A stretch of DNA of 53,462 bases from Sphingomonas sp. (GTDB taxonomy: Bacteria; Pseudomonadota; Alphaproteobacteria; Sphingomonadales; Sphingomonadaceae), in the NCBI GenBank assembly GCA_025936675.1, contig JAICSX010000012.1, forward strand, positions 1 through 53,462, given 5' to 3'. Positions 1 to 10,023 of the stretch are shown one piece after another (the stretch's first letter is position 1; each line of letters starts with the position of its first letter). The notes under the pieces were generated by a model. That model did no database searches, had not been told where the DNA came from, and saw nothing but the letters and a program-made list of their open reading frames with translations. The translations under genes and the position numbers were made by a program.

Positions 1-189
1 GACCGTGCGCGCGATGACCAGACGATGCTCGTCGTCGTTCAGCGTCGCGACCTCGCCGGTGGTGCCGCAAGGGACCAGCGCATTCGAGCCCTCGCCGATC
101 TGCCATTCGACGAACTCGGCAAATGTGTTCTCAGCGACACGGCCGCCTGCAAATGGCGTGACCAGCGCCGGAATCGAGCCGAAAAACAT
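1..189 (-). CDS. dapA: 4-hydroxy-tetrahydrodipicolinate synthase, N-terminal part
   Basis: The first 63 codons of DapA, which condenses pyruvate with aspartate semialdehyde in the lysine and diaminopimelate pathway in the cytoplasm. The translation starts MFFGSIPALVTPF and contains the family motif PCGTTGE, the GTTGE loop that lines the active site. The ATG at 189-187 gives the usual DapA start only a few residues before the ALVTPF strand. The gene runs off the left edge, so the catalytic Tyr and Lys are not visible. It is divergent from the transglycosylase gene, with about 79 bp between the two starts. The identification is firm although only about a fifth of the protein is present. Confidence 0.93.
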   Translation of the reverse strand, partial: MFFGSIPALVTPFAGGRVAENTFAEFVEWQIGEGSNALVPCGTTGEVATLNDDEHRLVIARTV

Positions 190-268
190 GAACTTACCTC
201 CCGCACAACGGGTTTTTCTGTGGACAAGTCGACCGTGTTCACTGGCTGATAAGGAGGGGCGAGGCATT

Positions 269-2236
269 ATGTCCAGCATGTGGCGTGCCCTCGCCCTCGT
301 GCCAGTCTTGCTGGCCACCGCGCCGTCGAGTTCGGCGCAATATGCCGCGCCTACGAACTATGCTGCCCCTAACAGCACCCAGAGCATCGCCTCCGCTCTC
401 GATCAGTGGCGGACGCTACGGCAGAGCAGCAATTACCGCTTTTCCGATTATGCCAGTTTCCTGATCGCAAACCCCGACTGGCCCGACTCTGACCGGATGC
501 GGGGTTGGGCCGAAAAGGCAATGCAGCCGGGCGAAAATGCACAGACCGTCCTTGCCTTCTTCTCGAAGGACAAGCCCACGTCGGGCAACGGCTGGGCACG
601 CCTTGCCGAAGCTTATTCGTCTACGGGGCGGCCGACGGAAGCGTTGAATGCTGCGCGCGAGGCATGGGCATCGTCCGACCTCAGCGGCAATGATGAACAG
701 CGGATGTGGGAACGCTTCGGCGCCGGCTTTACCCGCACGGACACCGATCGACGGGTCGATTGGCTTCTCTTCGGCAAGCGGCCCGACGACGCGGCTCGCT
801 TCCTCGCGATGACGAGCCCGGAGCGGCAGGCGGCGTTCGGTGCGCGCATCGCCATGCAGCAGGACAGTACCGATGCCGACGATCGCTATCAGGCGGTCGC
901 CGGCACCGTGACCAGCGATGCCGGTTTGATGATGGACCGGCTGCGCTACCTCCGTGGTCACAATTACGAATCCGCCGCCGAGGATCTTGCCGCTCGCGAG
1001 CACAATTTTTCCATCAAGCCCGCCGATGTCGAGCGCTTCTACGACATGCTGATCGAGCTTGCCGGCAATGCCGCTCAGGACCGGGACTGGAAGACGGCCT
1101 ATAATATCGCGAGTCAGATCGACGACGCGCTCCCCGCCGGCGCCGACGTCTCCGCTCAGCCTCTCGGAATCCGCGACGACTATACGACGCTCGCCTGGCT
1201 CGCGGGAAGCGTCGCCCTCGACCGAATGCACAGCTCCACGAACGCCATCGCGATGTTTGCCCGCTATGCGCGCGGCGGCCAATCCGTGCAGGTGCTCACC
1301 AAGGGCGATTATTGGGCAGGTCGCGCAGCCCTCTCTGCCGGCAAGTTCCAGCTCGCCAATAGCTATTTCGCTGAGGCGGCCGCTCATCCGGGGCTCTTCT
1401 ATGGGCAGCTTGCACTCGAGCGGCGAGGCCGATCGGTGCCCGCGCCCCAGACCGCGCTGCCGCAATATGTGACGACGCAGTTTCAGCGCACCGCCTTCAA
1501 CAGCCGCCGGCTGGTTCAGGCCCTGAAGCTGCTTGGGCAGCAGGGCCGCTCGACCGAGCAGGCGCTGTTCGTCCGGGCGCTCGCCGAATCGCTCGACAAT
1601 GACGCCGATCGAAACCTCGCCGTCGAGCTTGGCCAGGAAATCGGCAGACCCGACCTTGCGGTTTGGACGGCCCGGATGGCGCGGGTGAAGGGCTCAAGCT
1701 TCTACGTCCGCCAGGCCTATCCGCTGTTGGCGGCGTCGGTCGCGAGCAATCTGTGGTCGTTGGCCGAGGGCATCAGCCGGCAGGAAAGCTCGTTCGATCC
1801 CTACGCCGTGAGCCACGCCGGCGCGCGCGGGATGATGCAGCTGATGACCGGGACGGCCCGAGAGCAGGCCGGCAAGCTCGGAGTCGGCTTCGACAGCTAC
1901 AAGCTGATCAGCGACCCCAATTACAATGTCATGATCGGCTCGGCCTATTTCAAACGGCTGCTCGACAGCTGGGGCGGTAGCGTTCCGCTGGCGGTCGCGG
2001 CCTACAACGCCGGCAGTGGCAACGTCCGCAAATGGGTGGACCGCTACGGCGACCCCCGGAGCGATGTCGACATGCTGAAGTGGATCGAGGCGATCCCATA
2101 CACCGAGACCCGCGCCTATGTTCAGCGGGTGATCGAGAACAGCGTCGTCTATGATTCCATACGGAGCAGCAGCGCCGGCTCGCAGCAAACCGCGATGCAT
2201 GTCTCGCGCTATCTTGGGAAGGATCGCCCGGGCTGA
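269..2236 (+). CDS. Soluble lytic murein transglycosylase (Slt type)
   Basis: A 655-aa periplasmic enzyme predicted to cleave the MurNAc-GlcNAc bond of peptidoglycan, forming 1,6-anhydro-muropeptides. The ATG at 269 is chosen because a strong ribosome site (aaggagg, 251-257) precedes it and a signal peptide follows (ALALVPVLLATAPSSSAQ). The open frame extends upstream but that stretch overlaps dapA. A long alpha-helical superhelix region is followed by the C-terminal SLT domain: the catalytic Glu is E506 in SRQESSFDP, followed by ARGMMQLM and VAAYNAGSGN, the standard goose-lysozyme-like motifs. It is followed 12 bp later by greB. Function as a lytic transglycosylase is well supported; the exact Slt subclass is not. 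Confidence 0.93.
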   Translation: MSSMWRALALVPVLLATAPSSSAQYAAPTNYAAPNSTQSIASALDQWRTLRQSSNYRFSDYASFLIANPDWPDSDRMRGWAEKAMQPGENAQTVLAFFSKDKPTSGNGWARLAEAYSSTGRPTEALNAAREAWASSDLSGNDEQRMWERFGAGFTRTDTDRRVDWLLFGKRPDDAARFLAMTSPERQAAFGARIAMQQDSTDADDRYQAVAGTVTSDAGLMMDRLRYLRGHNYESAAEDLAAREHNFSIKPADVERFYDMLIELAGNAAQDRDWKTAYNIASQIDDALPAGADVSAQPLGIRDDYTTLAWLAGSVALDRMHSSTNAIAMFARYARGGQSVQVLTKGDYWAGRAALSAGKFQLANSYFAEAAAHPGLFYGQLALERRGRSVPAPQTALPQYVTTQFQRTAFNSRRLVQALKLLGQQGRSTEQALFVRALAESLDNDADRNLAVELGQEIGRPDLAVWTARMARVKGSSFYVRQAYPLLAASVASNLWSLAEGISRQESSFDPYAVSHAGARGMMQLMTGTAREQAGKLGVGFDSYKLISDPNYNVMIGSAYFKRLLDSWGGSVPLAVAAYNAGSGNVRKWVDRYGDPRSDVDMLKWIEAIPYTETRAYVQRVIENSVVYDSIRSSSAGSQQTAMHVSRYLGKDRPG

Positions 2237-2248
2237 TAGTCCAGGCGC

Positions 2249-2725
2249 GTGAGCGACCGCTACATCACTCCTGAGGGTCTCGCGCGAATTCGCGCCGAAT
2301 ATGACGAGCTGTTTGCCGTCGAACGGCCAAAAATCGTCGAGACGGTCTCCTGGGCGGCATCGCTCGGCGACCGCTCTGAGAATGCCGATTACATCTATGG
2401 CAAGCGCCGGTTGCGCGAGATCGACCGGCGTCTCGCCTATCTCGGACGGATCATGAAGCATGCGAAGGTGGTCGATCCTTCCAAGCAGCAGGCGCGCGAC
2501 CAGGTGCGCTTCGGGGCGAGGGTCGAGCTTGCCGACCAGGACGACAATCGCCGCACCGTGACCATCGTCGGCGATGACGAAACCGACGCCTCGGCGGGCC
2601 GAATCGGCTGGAGCGCTCCCCTTGCCCGAGCGCTGATCGGCGCTCGCGTCGGGGAAGAGCGCATCGTGCGCCTGCCCGCTGGCGAGAAGAGCTACGAGGT
2701 GGTCTCGATCAGCTACCCCGACTAA
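2249..2725 (+). CDS. greB: Transcription elongation factor GreB
   Basis: A 158-aa Gre factor that enters the RNA polymerase secondary channel and stimulates cleavage of backtracked RNA. The N-terminal coiled coil includes the conserved tip segment LGDRSENADYIYGKRRLRE, with the acidic residues that act at the polymerase active site. The C-terminal FKBP-like domain carries the usual GxRVGEE-type strand (ARVGEERIV). The GTG at 2249 is the start that gives the normal Gre N-terminus (ITPEGLARIRAEYDEL). The Y-I-Y-GKRRLREIDRR pattern favours GreB over GreA. It lies 12 bp after slt, likely cotranscribed. Its stop overlaps the stop of the convergent PPK2-like gene by 4 bp. Confidence 0.92.
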   Translation: MSDRYITPEGLARIRAEYDELFAVERPKIVETVSWAASLGDRSENADYIYGKRRLREIDRRLAYLGRIMKHAKVVDPSKQQARDQVRFGARVELADQDDNRRTVTIVGDDETDASAGRIGWSAPLARALIGARVGEERIVRLPAGEKSYEVVSISYPD

Positions 2726-3438
2726 GCGGAGCGCGAGCCGGAGATCAGCTGCGGCGGCTCGGCCGGCATCGCTTTCGACCAGGCGTCGGCAATCGCTTCG
2801 AGAGTGGCGATGGCTCCCTGCTGCTCGTCGTCTGCATCGATTGTGCGCCACGGCGACCAGCGTGTGTCCGTGTTGGTTCGAAGCTCGGCGAGCGCATTCT
2901 GATAGGCGGGCTCATCGGCCCGAATGAACTCGTCCTGCGCTTGGCGCGGACGCCACGGGCTGAGCCGCCGCTGCGCGACACGCTGCTCCTGGACGTCGGC
3001 GCTAACGTCGAAGTAGAGCTTCACGAGCAAGGTGCCGTAATCGCGCTGCTGGGCTTCGAACTCGTTGATTTCATCGAACACCCGCGGGATCGATTCTTCC
3101 GCCGTCCGCCCCAGGACGCGGTCGTCGAGAACTCGGCGGTACCAGCTGCGGAGCATGATGCTCGTATTTCCGGCGCTCGGAAGCTGGCGCCAGAAGCGCG
3201 CAAGCCAATGGCCCTCGCTCGACTCGCGCCGGTCGTAATCGATGCAATGGACCGCGAAATGACAAGGATCGAAAGCCGCGGCGATCTGCCGCAGGGCGTT
3301 TTTCTTCCCCGCTCCCTCGAGGCCTTCCAACAGGATGATCGCCCGCCTGCCATAGGCGATCTGCGGCAGCTGCAGTTCTGCGACATGCTCGCGGAGCGCT
3401 GTGAGTCCCGAGTTCACGTCATTTCGATCGATCGCCAT
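2722..3438 (-). CDS. PPK2-family protein, possibly inactive
   Basis: A 238-aa P-loop protein matching the polyphosphate kinase 2 family, which moves phosphate between polyphosphate and nucleotides. ATG 3438 gives a normal PPK2 N-terminus. Landmarks: Walker A region EGLEGAGKKNAL (residues 38-49), the central RFWRQLPSAGN block, RSWYRRVLDDRV (97-108) and lid segment SPWRPR. Two positions differ from the family consensus: the Asp of the EGxDAAGKG loop is Glu41, and the Asp of the FDRSWYNR Walker B motif is Leu96. The latter Asp is a key catalytic residue in characterised PPK2 enzymes, so this may be a divergent or inactive member. The stop overlaps that of greB. Family confident, activity uncertain. 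Confidence 0.8.
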   Translation of the reverse strand: MAIDRNDVNSGLTALREHVAELQLPQIAYGRRAIILLEGLEGAGKKNALRQIAAAFDPCHFAVHCIDYDRRESSEGHWLARFWRQLPSAGNTSIMLRSWYRRVLDDRVLGRTAEESIPRVFDEINEFEAQQRDYGTLLVKLYFDVSADVQEQRVAQRRLSPWRPRQAQDEFIRADEPAYQNALAELRTNTDTRWSPWRTIDADDEQQGAIATLEAIADAWSKAMPAEPPQLISGSRSA

Positions 3439-3522
3439 ATAGCGAAAACGTAGCGCGATTGGCGGCCCACACAACGCCTAAGCGAAGGCTAAGCGCGGCC
3501 GTTTGTCCCGCGATGGCGCGCG

Positions 3523-5298
3523 TCAACTCGGCTCGACGACCTTGATGTGCAACTCCTTGAGCTGCTTCGGCATGACCTCCGCCGGCGCGTTCATCATCAG
3601 ATCCTCTGCCTTCTGGTTCATCGGGAAGAGGATCACTTCGCGAATGTTGGGCTCGTCCGCAATCAGCATGACGATGCGGTCGATGCCGGGCGCGGAGCCG
3701 CCGTGCGGAGGAGCGCCGAACTTGAAGGCATTGATCATTCCGGCGAAGTTCGTGTCGACCTCCGCCTGGCTGTAGCCGGCGATCTCGAACGCCTTGTACA
3801 TGATGTCCGGCCGGTGGTTACGGATCGCGCCGCTCGACAGCTCCACGCCGTTGCAGACGATGTCATACTGCCAGGCGAGGATGTCGAGCGGGTCTTGGGT
3901 CTCAAGCGCCTCGAGCCCGCCTTGCGGCATCGAGAATGGGTTGTGGCTGAAGTCGATCTTCTTCCGCTCCTCGTCATATTCGTACATCGGGAAGTCGACT
4001 ATCCAGCAGAAGCGGAAGGCGCCCTGCTCGATGAGCCCGAGCTGCTCACCGACACGCGTGCGGGCGAGGCCGGCGAGCTTGGCCGCATCCTCCTCCTTGC
4101 CGGCCGCGAAGAAGATGCCGTCGTCAGGCCCGAGTGCCGTCGCTTCGGCGATGCGGTTCATTCCTTCGTCCCCGTGGTTCTTGGCGATGGGGCCGCCCCA
4201 CTCGCCGCCCTTCCGCGTCGCATAGCCGAGGCCGGCGAACCCCTCGCTCCGCGCCCATTCGTTCATGTCGTCGAAGAACTTGCGGCTCTTCTCCGCGGTG
4301 CCGGGCGCCGGAACCGCGCGTACGACGGCGCCCTTTTCGACGAGACCGGCGAAGAGCCCGAAGCCGGAGCCTTTGAACTGGTCCGTGACGTCGGTAATCA
4401 CCACCGGATTCCTGAGGTCCGGCTTGTCGGTGCCATATTTCAGCAGCGCTTCCTTGTAAGGGATGCGCGGAAATTCGCCCGCTGGCGTAACTGTGCGGCC
4501 GTTCGCGAACTCCTTGAACACCCCCGTCAGCACGGGCTCGATCGCATTGAAGACGTCATCCTGGGTGACGAAGCTCATCTCGAAGTCGAGCTGGTAGAAC
4601 TCGCCGGGGCTGCGGTCGGCGCGTGCGTCCTCGTCGCGGAAGCAGGGCGCGATCTGGAAGTAGCGGTCGAAGCCGGCGACCATGATCAGCTGCTTGAACA
4701 TCTGCGGCGCCTGCGGGAGCGCGTAGAACTTGCCGGGATGGACGCGGCTGGGAACGAGATAATCGCGCGCTCCCTCGGGCGAGCTCGCAGTCAGGATCGG
4801 CGTCTGGAACTCGGTGAATCCCTGCTCGAGCATGCGCCGGCGGATCGACGCGATGACCGCGGCACGTAGCATGATGTTGCGGTGCGCCTGCTCGCGCCGC
4901 AGGTCGAGGTAGCGGTACTTGAGGCGAATTTCCTCCGGATAATCGGCATCGACCGAGACGGGCATCGGCAGCTCGGCTGCCTCCGAAAGCACTGTGACTT
5001 CACCCGCGCGGACTTCGATCTCACCCGTGTCGAGGTTGGAGTTCACCGTTTCGGCTGAGCGCGCGACGACTTCACCTTCGACCGTCACGACGGACTCCAG
5101 CCTCAGCCGGTCGAGCGTCCTGAATGCCGGCGAATCCGTATCCGCCACCACTTGCGTGATTCCATAATGGTCGCGCAGGTCGACGAACAGCAGATGGCCA
5201 TGGTCGCGCTTGCGGTGGACCCATCCCGAAAGGCGGACCGTTTGGCCGACGTTGCTGAGGCGAAGCTCGGCGCAGCTATGGGTGCGATAGGCGTGCAT
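3523..5298 (-). CDS. aspS: Aspartate--tRNA ligase
   Basis: A 591-aa class II aminoacyl-tRNA synthetase that charges tRNA with aspartate in the cytoplasm. The N-terminal OB-fold anticodon-binding domain (about residues 1-105, with [12 protein letters not shown] and [14 protein letters not shown]) is followed by motif 2 ([22 protein letters not shown]), a GAD insertion domain and motif 3 ([13 protein letters not shown]). The length and GAD domain identify the bacterial type. In alphaproteobacteria the bacterial AspRS is often non-discriminating and works with GatCAB, which cannot be settled here. ATG 5298 gives the typical start. It is transcribed divergently from rnd (111 bp between starts). 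Confidence 0.97.
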   Translation of the reverse strand: MHAYRTHSCAELRLSNVGQTVRLSGWVHRKRDHGHLLFVDLRDHYGITQVVADTDSPAFRTLDRLRLESVVTVEGEVVARSAETVNSNLDTGEIEVRAGEVTVLSEAAELPMPVSVDADYPEEIRLKYRYLDLRREQAHRNIMLRAAVIASIRRRMLEQGFTEFQTPILTASSPEGARDYLVPSRVHPGKFYALPQAPQMFKQLIMVAGFDRYFQIAPCFRDEDARADRSPGEFYQLDFEMSFVTQDDVFNAIEPVLTGVFKEFANGRTVTPAGEFPRIPYKEALLKYGTDKPDLRNPVVITDVTDQFKGSGFGLFAGLVEKGAVVRAVPAPGTAEKSRKFFDDMNEWARSEGFAGLGYATRKGGEWGGPIAKNHGDEGMNRIAEATALGPDDGIFFAAGKEEDAAKLAGLARTRVGEQLGLIEQGAFRFCWIVDFPMYEYDEERKKIDFSHNPFSMPQGGLEALETQDPLDILAWQYDIVCNGVELSSGAIRNHRPDIMYKAFEIAGYSQAEVDTNFAGMINAFKFGAPPHGGSAPGIDRIVMLIADEPNIREVILFPMNQKAEDLMMNAPAEVMPKQLKELHIKVVEPS

Positions 5299-5409
5299 GA
5301 TGATCGGCTCTGCTCAGGCGGAAATTTTGTGGAAAAAGTCGCGCCGCGCTTCACTGGCGCAAAGCTTTTTGTCAACCCGCGAGGCCCGAGCTAAAGCCCT
5401 TTAAGACTC

Positions 5410-6597
5410 ATGCGTATCCATCCTTTGATTACCAAGTCGGACGACCTAAAGGCCCTTACCGACCGCCTCTCACAGCAGCCGTTCGTCGCCGTGGACACCG
5501 AGTTCATGCGCGAGAACACCTATTGGCCGGACCTTTGTCTGATCCAGGTCGCGAGCAGCGAGGAAGCGGCCGCGATTGATCCCAAGGCGGACGGCATCGA
5601 TTTGAAGCCGCTGCTCGACCTGTTCGTCAGGAATGAGGATGTCCTCAAGGTTTTCCACGCCGGCGGCCAGGATCTCGAGATCATCCATAATTTGACCGGC
5701 AAGGTCCCCCACCCTTTGTTCGATACGCAGATCGCGGCAATGGCGCTCGGCCACGGAGAGCAGATTGGCTATTCGAACCTGATCGAGAGCCTGCTCGGCC
5801 ACAGTCTCGACAAGGGCGCGCGGTTCACGGACTGGAGCCGCCGCCCCCTCGACAAACGCCAGATCGACTATGCGATCGCCGACGTCACTCATCTCGCGAC
5901 GGTCTTTCCGCGAATGGTCGAGAAGCTGAAGAAAACGGGTCGCGGCGCGTGGCTCGACGAGGAGATGGAGCGGCTCGCCGATCCCTCCAGCTTCGCTTTT
6001 CCGCCCGAAGATGCGTGGAAGCGCCTCAAGCTGCCGAGCCGCAACCCAGCCATTCTAGGCCGCCTCAAGGCGCTTGCAGCCTGGCGCGAGGTCGAAGCTC
6101 GCGGCAAGAACCTCCCGCGCGGCCGAATCATCAAGGACGATACGCTGAACGAGATCGTCCTTCACCCGCCCAAGAACCAGGAAGACCTCGGCCGAGTCCG
6201 CGGCCTGTCCGCCGGCTGGAAGACGAACGACATCGGAGCACGGCTCATGGCTGCAATCCATAATTCGAAGCCGCTCTCACAGGACGAGATGCCCGATCGC
6301 GAGCCGCGACGTCCCGGTCTAACCAAGGATGCCGCGTTGGTTAGCGACCTCCTGAAATTGCTACTCAAGATTCGGGCCAAGGAAACTGGGGTCGCCGCTC
6401 GCCTGATCGCCCGTGCCGACGATCTCGAGGCACTAGCCGCGGGCGTGCGACGCAACCTCAATATCCTGGCCGGTTGGCGCTACGACGAGTTCGGCAAGGA
6501 TGCGCTCGACCTGGTCGAAGGGCGGCTCGCCTTCGCAATCGAGGACGGAAAGCTCAAGATGAGCCGCGTTGCGAAGCCGGAGACAGTCGATGCGTAA
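5410..6597 (+). CDS. rnd: Ribonuclease D
   Basis: A 395-aa 3'-5' exoribonuclease that trims tRNA and other small RNA 3' ends. The DEDD exonuclease domain shows its first motif VDTEFMRE (Asp29, Glu31) and a later YAIADVTHL segment holding the last acidic residue of the fold. A helical HRDC domain follows (LKALAAWREVEARGKNLPRGRIIKDD, about residues 215-240), and there is a second helical repeat towards the C-terminus as in full-length RNase D. The length matches the family. The lipoprotein gene downstream starts inside the last codons of rnd, so the two are probably translated from one message. Confidence 0.95.
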   Translation: MRIHPLITKSDDLKALTDRLSQQPFVAVDTEFMRENTYWPDLCLIQVASSEEAAAIDPKADGIDLKPLLDLFVRNEDVLKVFHAGGQDLEIIHNLTGKVPHPLFDTQIAAMALGHGEQIGYSNLIESLLGHSLDKGARFTDWSRRPLDKRQIDYAIADVTHLATVFPRMVEKLKKTGRGAWLDEEMERLADPSSFAFPPEDAWKRLKLPSRNPAILGRLKALAAWREVEARGKNLPRGRIIKDDTLNEIVLHPPKNQEDLGRVRGLSAGWKTNDIGARLMAAIHNSKPLSQDEMPDREPRRPGLTKDAALVSDLLKLLLKIRAKETGVAARLIARADDLEALAAGVRRNLNILAGWRYDEFGKDALDLVEGRLAFAIEDGKLKMSRVAKPETVDA

Positions 6598-6946
6598 GGT
6601 GACTGTTCTCGTCGCGTGCTTGCTCACTGGCTGCTCGACCAATCCGCCGCCGTCCAACATCCCGGCTCCCCCGACTCCTCCGGTCACAGCGGAAAGCGCG
6701 GGTGCGATCGATCCGACGCCGGTCCACGGCATCACTCCAGGGCACAAGTGTACAACCGCTGAAACAGATCGGTTTATTGGCCTGCGCGGCAACAGCGCGA
6801 TTGGTGCGGCAATCAAGCATGCTTCGAACGCAGCAGTGCTCCGCTGGTCTCCGCCGAATACCATGCTGACGATGGATTATCGCGAGGATCGCGTGACGGT
6901 CTGGATCGATGCGGCGAAGAAGATCGCCAAAATACGATGCGGCTGA
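6590..6946 (+). CDS. Peptidase inhibitor I78-family lipoprotein
   Basis: A 118-aa secreted lipoprotein. The ATG at 6590 overlaps the rnd stop and starts a short signal peptide with lipobox LLTGC, so the mature protein should be lipid-anchored at the cysteine. A proline-rich linker leads to a compact domain with the I78 inhibitor layout: a KCTTAE cysteine, the FIGLRGN turn, a basic strand, the DYREDRVTVWID strand pair and a terminal RCG. Members of the family inhibit serine proteases, but many bacterial homologues are untested, so inhibition is an inference. The gene ends 4 bp before the convergent hda stop. Confidence 0.75.
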   Translation: MRKVTVLVACLLTGCSTNPPPSNIPAPPTPPVTAESAGAIDPTPVHGITPGHKCTTAETDRFIGLRGNSAIGAAIKHASNAAVLRWSPPNTMLTMDYREDRVTVWIDAAKKIAKIRCG

Positions 6947-6950
6947 GCAG

Positions 6951-7574
6951 TCAGGCCGCTTCGCCAATCATTCGCGAATCGATCAGCGCCCGGCGAACGG
7001 TCGGAAGCGACAAGCGCGCGCGTTCCGAGATCGCATAGCGGTCCACTGCCTCGACAGCGCGCTCCACGGTCCAATAATCGCGGTGCAACCGTTCGCTCAT
7101 GAATCGCACTGCCTCGGCGGGAATGTGGAGGCCGCGGTCAGCGAAATGGAGCTGGATCAGCGCCGAAAACAGCGAATCGTCGGGGTGGTCGATCTTCGTC
7201 ACCGGAGTGATCGCAAGCCGTGTCTTCAAATCGGGCAAGCGCGGAGTCCAAGACGGTGGCGCGTCATCGGCAATCATGACCAGCGGGCGGCCGCTATCCT
7301 GTGCCTGGTTCCAGGCGTGGAATAGCTCTTCTTCGTTGCGCTGGTCGGCGTCGTCGAACAACCGTCCGCCAACACGCTCGACGAAGCTTCGGCCGAGCAA
7401 GGTCCGGCCCGACCGACGCGGGCCTGTCAGGATCGTCGCCTTCACCGGCCACATGCTGAAACGGCGAAAATGATCGAAGGCTTCCCGATTGGCATCCGAG
7501 ACGATGAAGCGGGCGTCTCCATCGCTTTGCGGCCAGTCGAGCGGAAGCGCGATCTGGTCGGGGCGCTGCTTCAC
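6951..7574 (-). CDS. hda: Regulatory inactivator of DnaA (Hda/HdaA)
   Basis: A 207-aa AAA+ protein homologous to DnaA domain III that, with the DNA-loaded sliding clamp, promotes hydrolysis of DnaA-bound ATP and so limits replication initiation. The N-terminus carries a clamp-binding motif (QIALPLDW, residues 7-14). The Walker A is GPRRSGRT, with Arg in place of the usual Lys; E. coli Hda has a similar GREGAGRS. The Walker B-like strand LVMIADDAP follows, and the C-terminal helices include DYWTVERAVEAVDRYA. GTG at 7574 is the start and overlaps the stop of the upstream DUF2066 gene (GTGA), indicating translational coupling. Name based on size, clamp motif and P-loop. Confidence 0.9.
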   Translation of the reverse strand: MKQRPDQIALPLDWPQSDGDARFIVSDANREAFDHFRRFSMWPVKATILTGPRRSGRTLLGRSFVERVGGRLFDDADQRNEEELFHAWNQAQDSGRPLVMIADDAPPSWTPRLPDLKTRLAITPVTKIDHPDDSLFSALIQLHFADRGLHIPAEAVRFMSERLHRDYWTVERAVEAVDRYAISERARLSLPTVRRALIDSRMIGEAA

Positions 7575-8866
7575 TCTGTCGCCTTTGGCGGCTGAGTGGC
7601 AGGCTGGGCGGCAGGTGGCGCCGGAGCCGCCGGCTGCGGCGGGACTGGCGGCGGCGGCGGGATCGCCGGCGGCTTGTCGCCGCTCGCGTGAATCTTAACT
7701 ACGGTTCCGCTGACCTCGACGACCCAGCCTCTGCCGCTTAGCGCCGCTCCGAGGTCTGCGATGCTGCCCTTGTAGGCAACGAGAATATAGCTCGTTCCGC
7801 CCGGGTTGATCTGCTGTGGAGTCGCCGACTGCACGCCCGGAATCGTCCGCAGGTGCGCCATCGCGAAATTGTAGAAGTTGACGTTGTTGCCCGTGACCTG
7901 AACCTGGATCGGGGTGAACTGATTGACGGGCGCCGCGACAGGTTTCTGAACCGGCTGCGGGAGAACGGGCGGCGGCGGCAAGTTCAGCGACGGGTCGCGG
8001 CTCAGCCGGCCACTCGCGAGCGCGTTGGCGAAGATCTGGTCGATGCGCTGCGCTCCCTCGGCCATCATCGCCGGGATCGCCTCGCTGTTCGGCGCCGTCA
8101 GCGTAAATCCGCCAACAATCTCGTTGTCCGGGCCATGCCGGGCGATGAACCGCCCGCGCGCCGGCCCGCCGGGATAAAGCCGCTGAAGCTGGACCTCGGC
8201 GATCAGGATGTCGCTCGCGCCGTACATGTCGATGAGGTTGCGCCACCAGCCGCGTCCGGGTCGGTGGGTCTGCGCTGCATTGATCAATAGCGGGTCGACG
8301 CCCATGCCGCTCACACGGACGTAAGAAATGGGACTTTGCGCGGTATGGAACTGCGCCCAGGCACGCTGCCACGCATTCTTGAGCTCGACGCTCGTCGCAG
8401 TGCCCGCGGAAACTGTGATCGGGATGAGCAGCATCGGCGGCGAATGCTCGACTGCTCCCCCCTCGACCCCAAGGAATGGAGCCGCCTTGTCGCGGTCGAA
8501 CTGGATGCCGAGGTCGGCGATGTAACGATTGGGTCCGATGAGATCATGCTCGACGTCGATCGAGCTCACGATCTGGTCGAGCGTGGAGTCGGGCAGGTTC
8601 GGCGCCTGGCTCACCCGCGCGTTATGCATCTTCGCCCAGAGCATCTTGAATCCCTGGCGCTGTGCGATCCGCCAACCCGCGAACCTCGCACTCTGCGCAT
8701 CGGGACCGCCGACGTCGACGTGGATGCCGGTGATCTCGAGGCTGTTCGATGTATCCAGCGGAAGAATTCCCCGGTCCGCGGAATCGAGCTGCGCGTAAAC
8801 CACACCGCCGATAGCGACGGCGGCGAGGAGCAGGCTTGCAGGGATTGCGAAACGGCGAGCAGGCAT
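7571..8866 (-). CDS. DUF2066 domain protein with a membrane anchor or signal
   Basis: A 431-aa protein of unknown function. ATG 8866 is preferred over an upstream TTG at 8905 because it puts the hydrophobic segment ([20 protein letters not shown]) right after the start. The segment [29 protein letters not shown] matches the start of DUF2066 domains. A middle alpha/beta region follows, then a second small domain ([21 protein letters not shown]) resembling a heavy-metal-associated-type ferredoxin fold. The tail is proline- and alanine-rich. It is coupled to hda by a 4-bp overlap and divergent from purM. The hda/DUF2066/purMN arrangement is one I associate with sphingomonads. The role is unknown; export is inferred from the hydrophobic start. 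Confidence 0.75.
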   Translation of the reverse strand: MPARRFAIPASLLLAAVAIGGVVYAQLDSADRGILPLDTSNSLEITGIHVDVGGPDAQSARFAGWRIAQRQGFKMLWAKMHNARVSQAPNLPDSTLDQIVSSIDVEHDLIGPNRYIADLGIQFDRDKAAPFLGVEGGAVEHSPPMLLIPITVSAGTATSVELKNAWQRAWAQFHTAQSPISYVRVSGMGVDPLLINAAQTHRPGRGWWRNLIDMYGASDILIAEVQLQRLYPGGPARGRFIARHGPDNEIVGGFTLTAPNSEAIPAMMAEGAQRIDQIFANALASGRLSRDPSLNLPPPPVLPQPVQKPVAAPVNQFTPIQVQVTGNNVNFYNFAMAHLRTIPGVQSATPQQINPGGTSYILVAYKGSIADLGAALSGRGWVVEVSGTVVKIHASGDKPPAIPPPPPVPPQPAAPAPPAAQPATQPPKATE

Positions 8867-8931
8867 TCGGATGCGTCTTTTGGCGACAACGGCGTGGAAA
8901 TCCAAGCGGCTTGTCTCTAGGGCCGCTTCGA

Positions 8932-10023
8932 ATGAGCCAGAAGCCGCTGACTTATGCCGATGCCGGCGTGTCGATCGCTGCCGGAAACGCGCTGGTCAAG
9001 GCCATCGGTCCGCTTGCCAAATCGACCTCCCGGCCGGGCGCAGATGCGGAGTTGGGCGGGTTCGGCGGCTTCTTCGACGTGAAAGCGGCGGGCTATTCCG
9101 ACCCGCTGCTGGTTGCGGCGAACGATGGGGTCGGGACCAAGCTGAAGCTCGCAATCGAGACTGGCCGCCACGACGGCGTCGGGATCGACCTTGTCGCCAT
9201 GTGCGCCAACGACCTCATCGTCCAGGGCGCGGAGCCGCTGTTCTTCCTCGACTATTATGCGAGCGGGAAGCTCGACAATGACGTGGCCGCGACCGTCATC
9301 GCCTCGATCGCCGAGGGATGCCGCAAGGCGGGCTGCGCACTGATCGGCGGCGAAACCGCCGAGATGCCCGGCATGTATGCCGCCGGCGATTACGACCTTG
9401 CAGGTTTCTGCGTGGGTGCGGTCGAACGTGACAAGGTTCTGACGGGGCGTGACATCAATCCGGGAGACCTCATCCTCGGCCTCGCCAGCTCTGGCGTGCA
9501 CAGCAATGGTTTCTCGCTGGTGCGGCGGATCATCGAACAGGGAGGCTGGAACCTAAGCGAGCCGATGCCTGGAGAAGCTGGCCGGACGTTCGGCGAGGTG
9601 CTTCTCGAGCCGACGCGAATTTACGTGCGCTCGCTCCTGCCGCTGGTCCAGCAAGGTCTGATCAAAGGCCTCGCACACATCACCGGCGGCGGACTTCTCG
9701 AAAATATTCCACGGGTTCTGCCCGACAGCTGTCATGCCGTCGTACAAGCTTCGCGGTGGCAGTTGCCGTCGGTGTTTGCGCTCCTCCAGAATGGGGGCCG
9801 CATCGATCCGGAGGAGATGGCCCGGACTTTCAACTGCGGCGTTGGGATGGCCATAATCGTGTCGGAAGAGAACGCAGGCAGTGTAACCGCTCAGCTTGAG
9901 CGAGCAGGCGAACAGCCGTTCGAAATCGGGCAAATCGAAGAGGGTCGCCGAGGCTGCACCGTTAGCAGCCAAACCAGCGTTTGGAACTCGGACAAGGATT
10001 GGTCCGCGACGCACAATGCGTGA
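8932..10023 (+). CDS. purM: Phosphoribosylformylglycinamidine cyclo-ligase (AIR synthetase)
   Basis: A 363-aa enzyme that closes the imidazole ring with ATP to make AIR, the fifth step of purine synthesis. The ATG at 8932 gives the usual N-terminus ([19 protein letters not shown]). Family signatures include [55 protein letters not shown] and [16 protein letters not shown]. The length is normal for PurM. It overlaps purN by 8 bp, forming the common purM-purN operon. A long open frame upstream of the ATG is rejected because it would run into the divergent gene. Confidence 0.97.
   Translation: MSQKPLTYADAGVSIAAGNALVKAIGPLAKSTSRPGADAELGGFGGFFDVKAAGYSDPLLVAANDGVGTKLKLAIETGRHDGVGIDLVAMCANDLIVQGAEPLFFLDYYASGKLDNDVAATVIASIAEGCRKAGCALIGGETAEMPGMYAAGDYDLAGFCVGAVERDKVLTGRDINPGDLILGLASSGVHSNGFSLVRRIIEQGGWNLSEPMPGEAGRTFGEVLLEPTRIYVRSLLPLVQQGLIKGLAHITGGGLLENIPRVLPDSCHAVVQASRWQLPSVFALLQNGGRIDPEEMARTFNCGVGMAIIVSEENAGSVTAQLERAGEQPFEIGQIEEGRRGCTVSSQTSVWNSDKDWSATHNA

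Noticed and set aside
6951..7574. The Arg in place of Lys in the Hda P-loop as a sign of inactivation.
   Set aside because: E. coli Hda has a comparable Arg-containing P-loop, so this is normal for the family.
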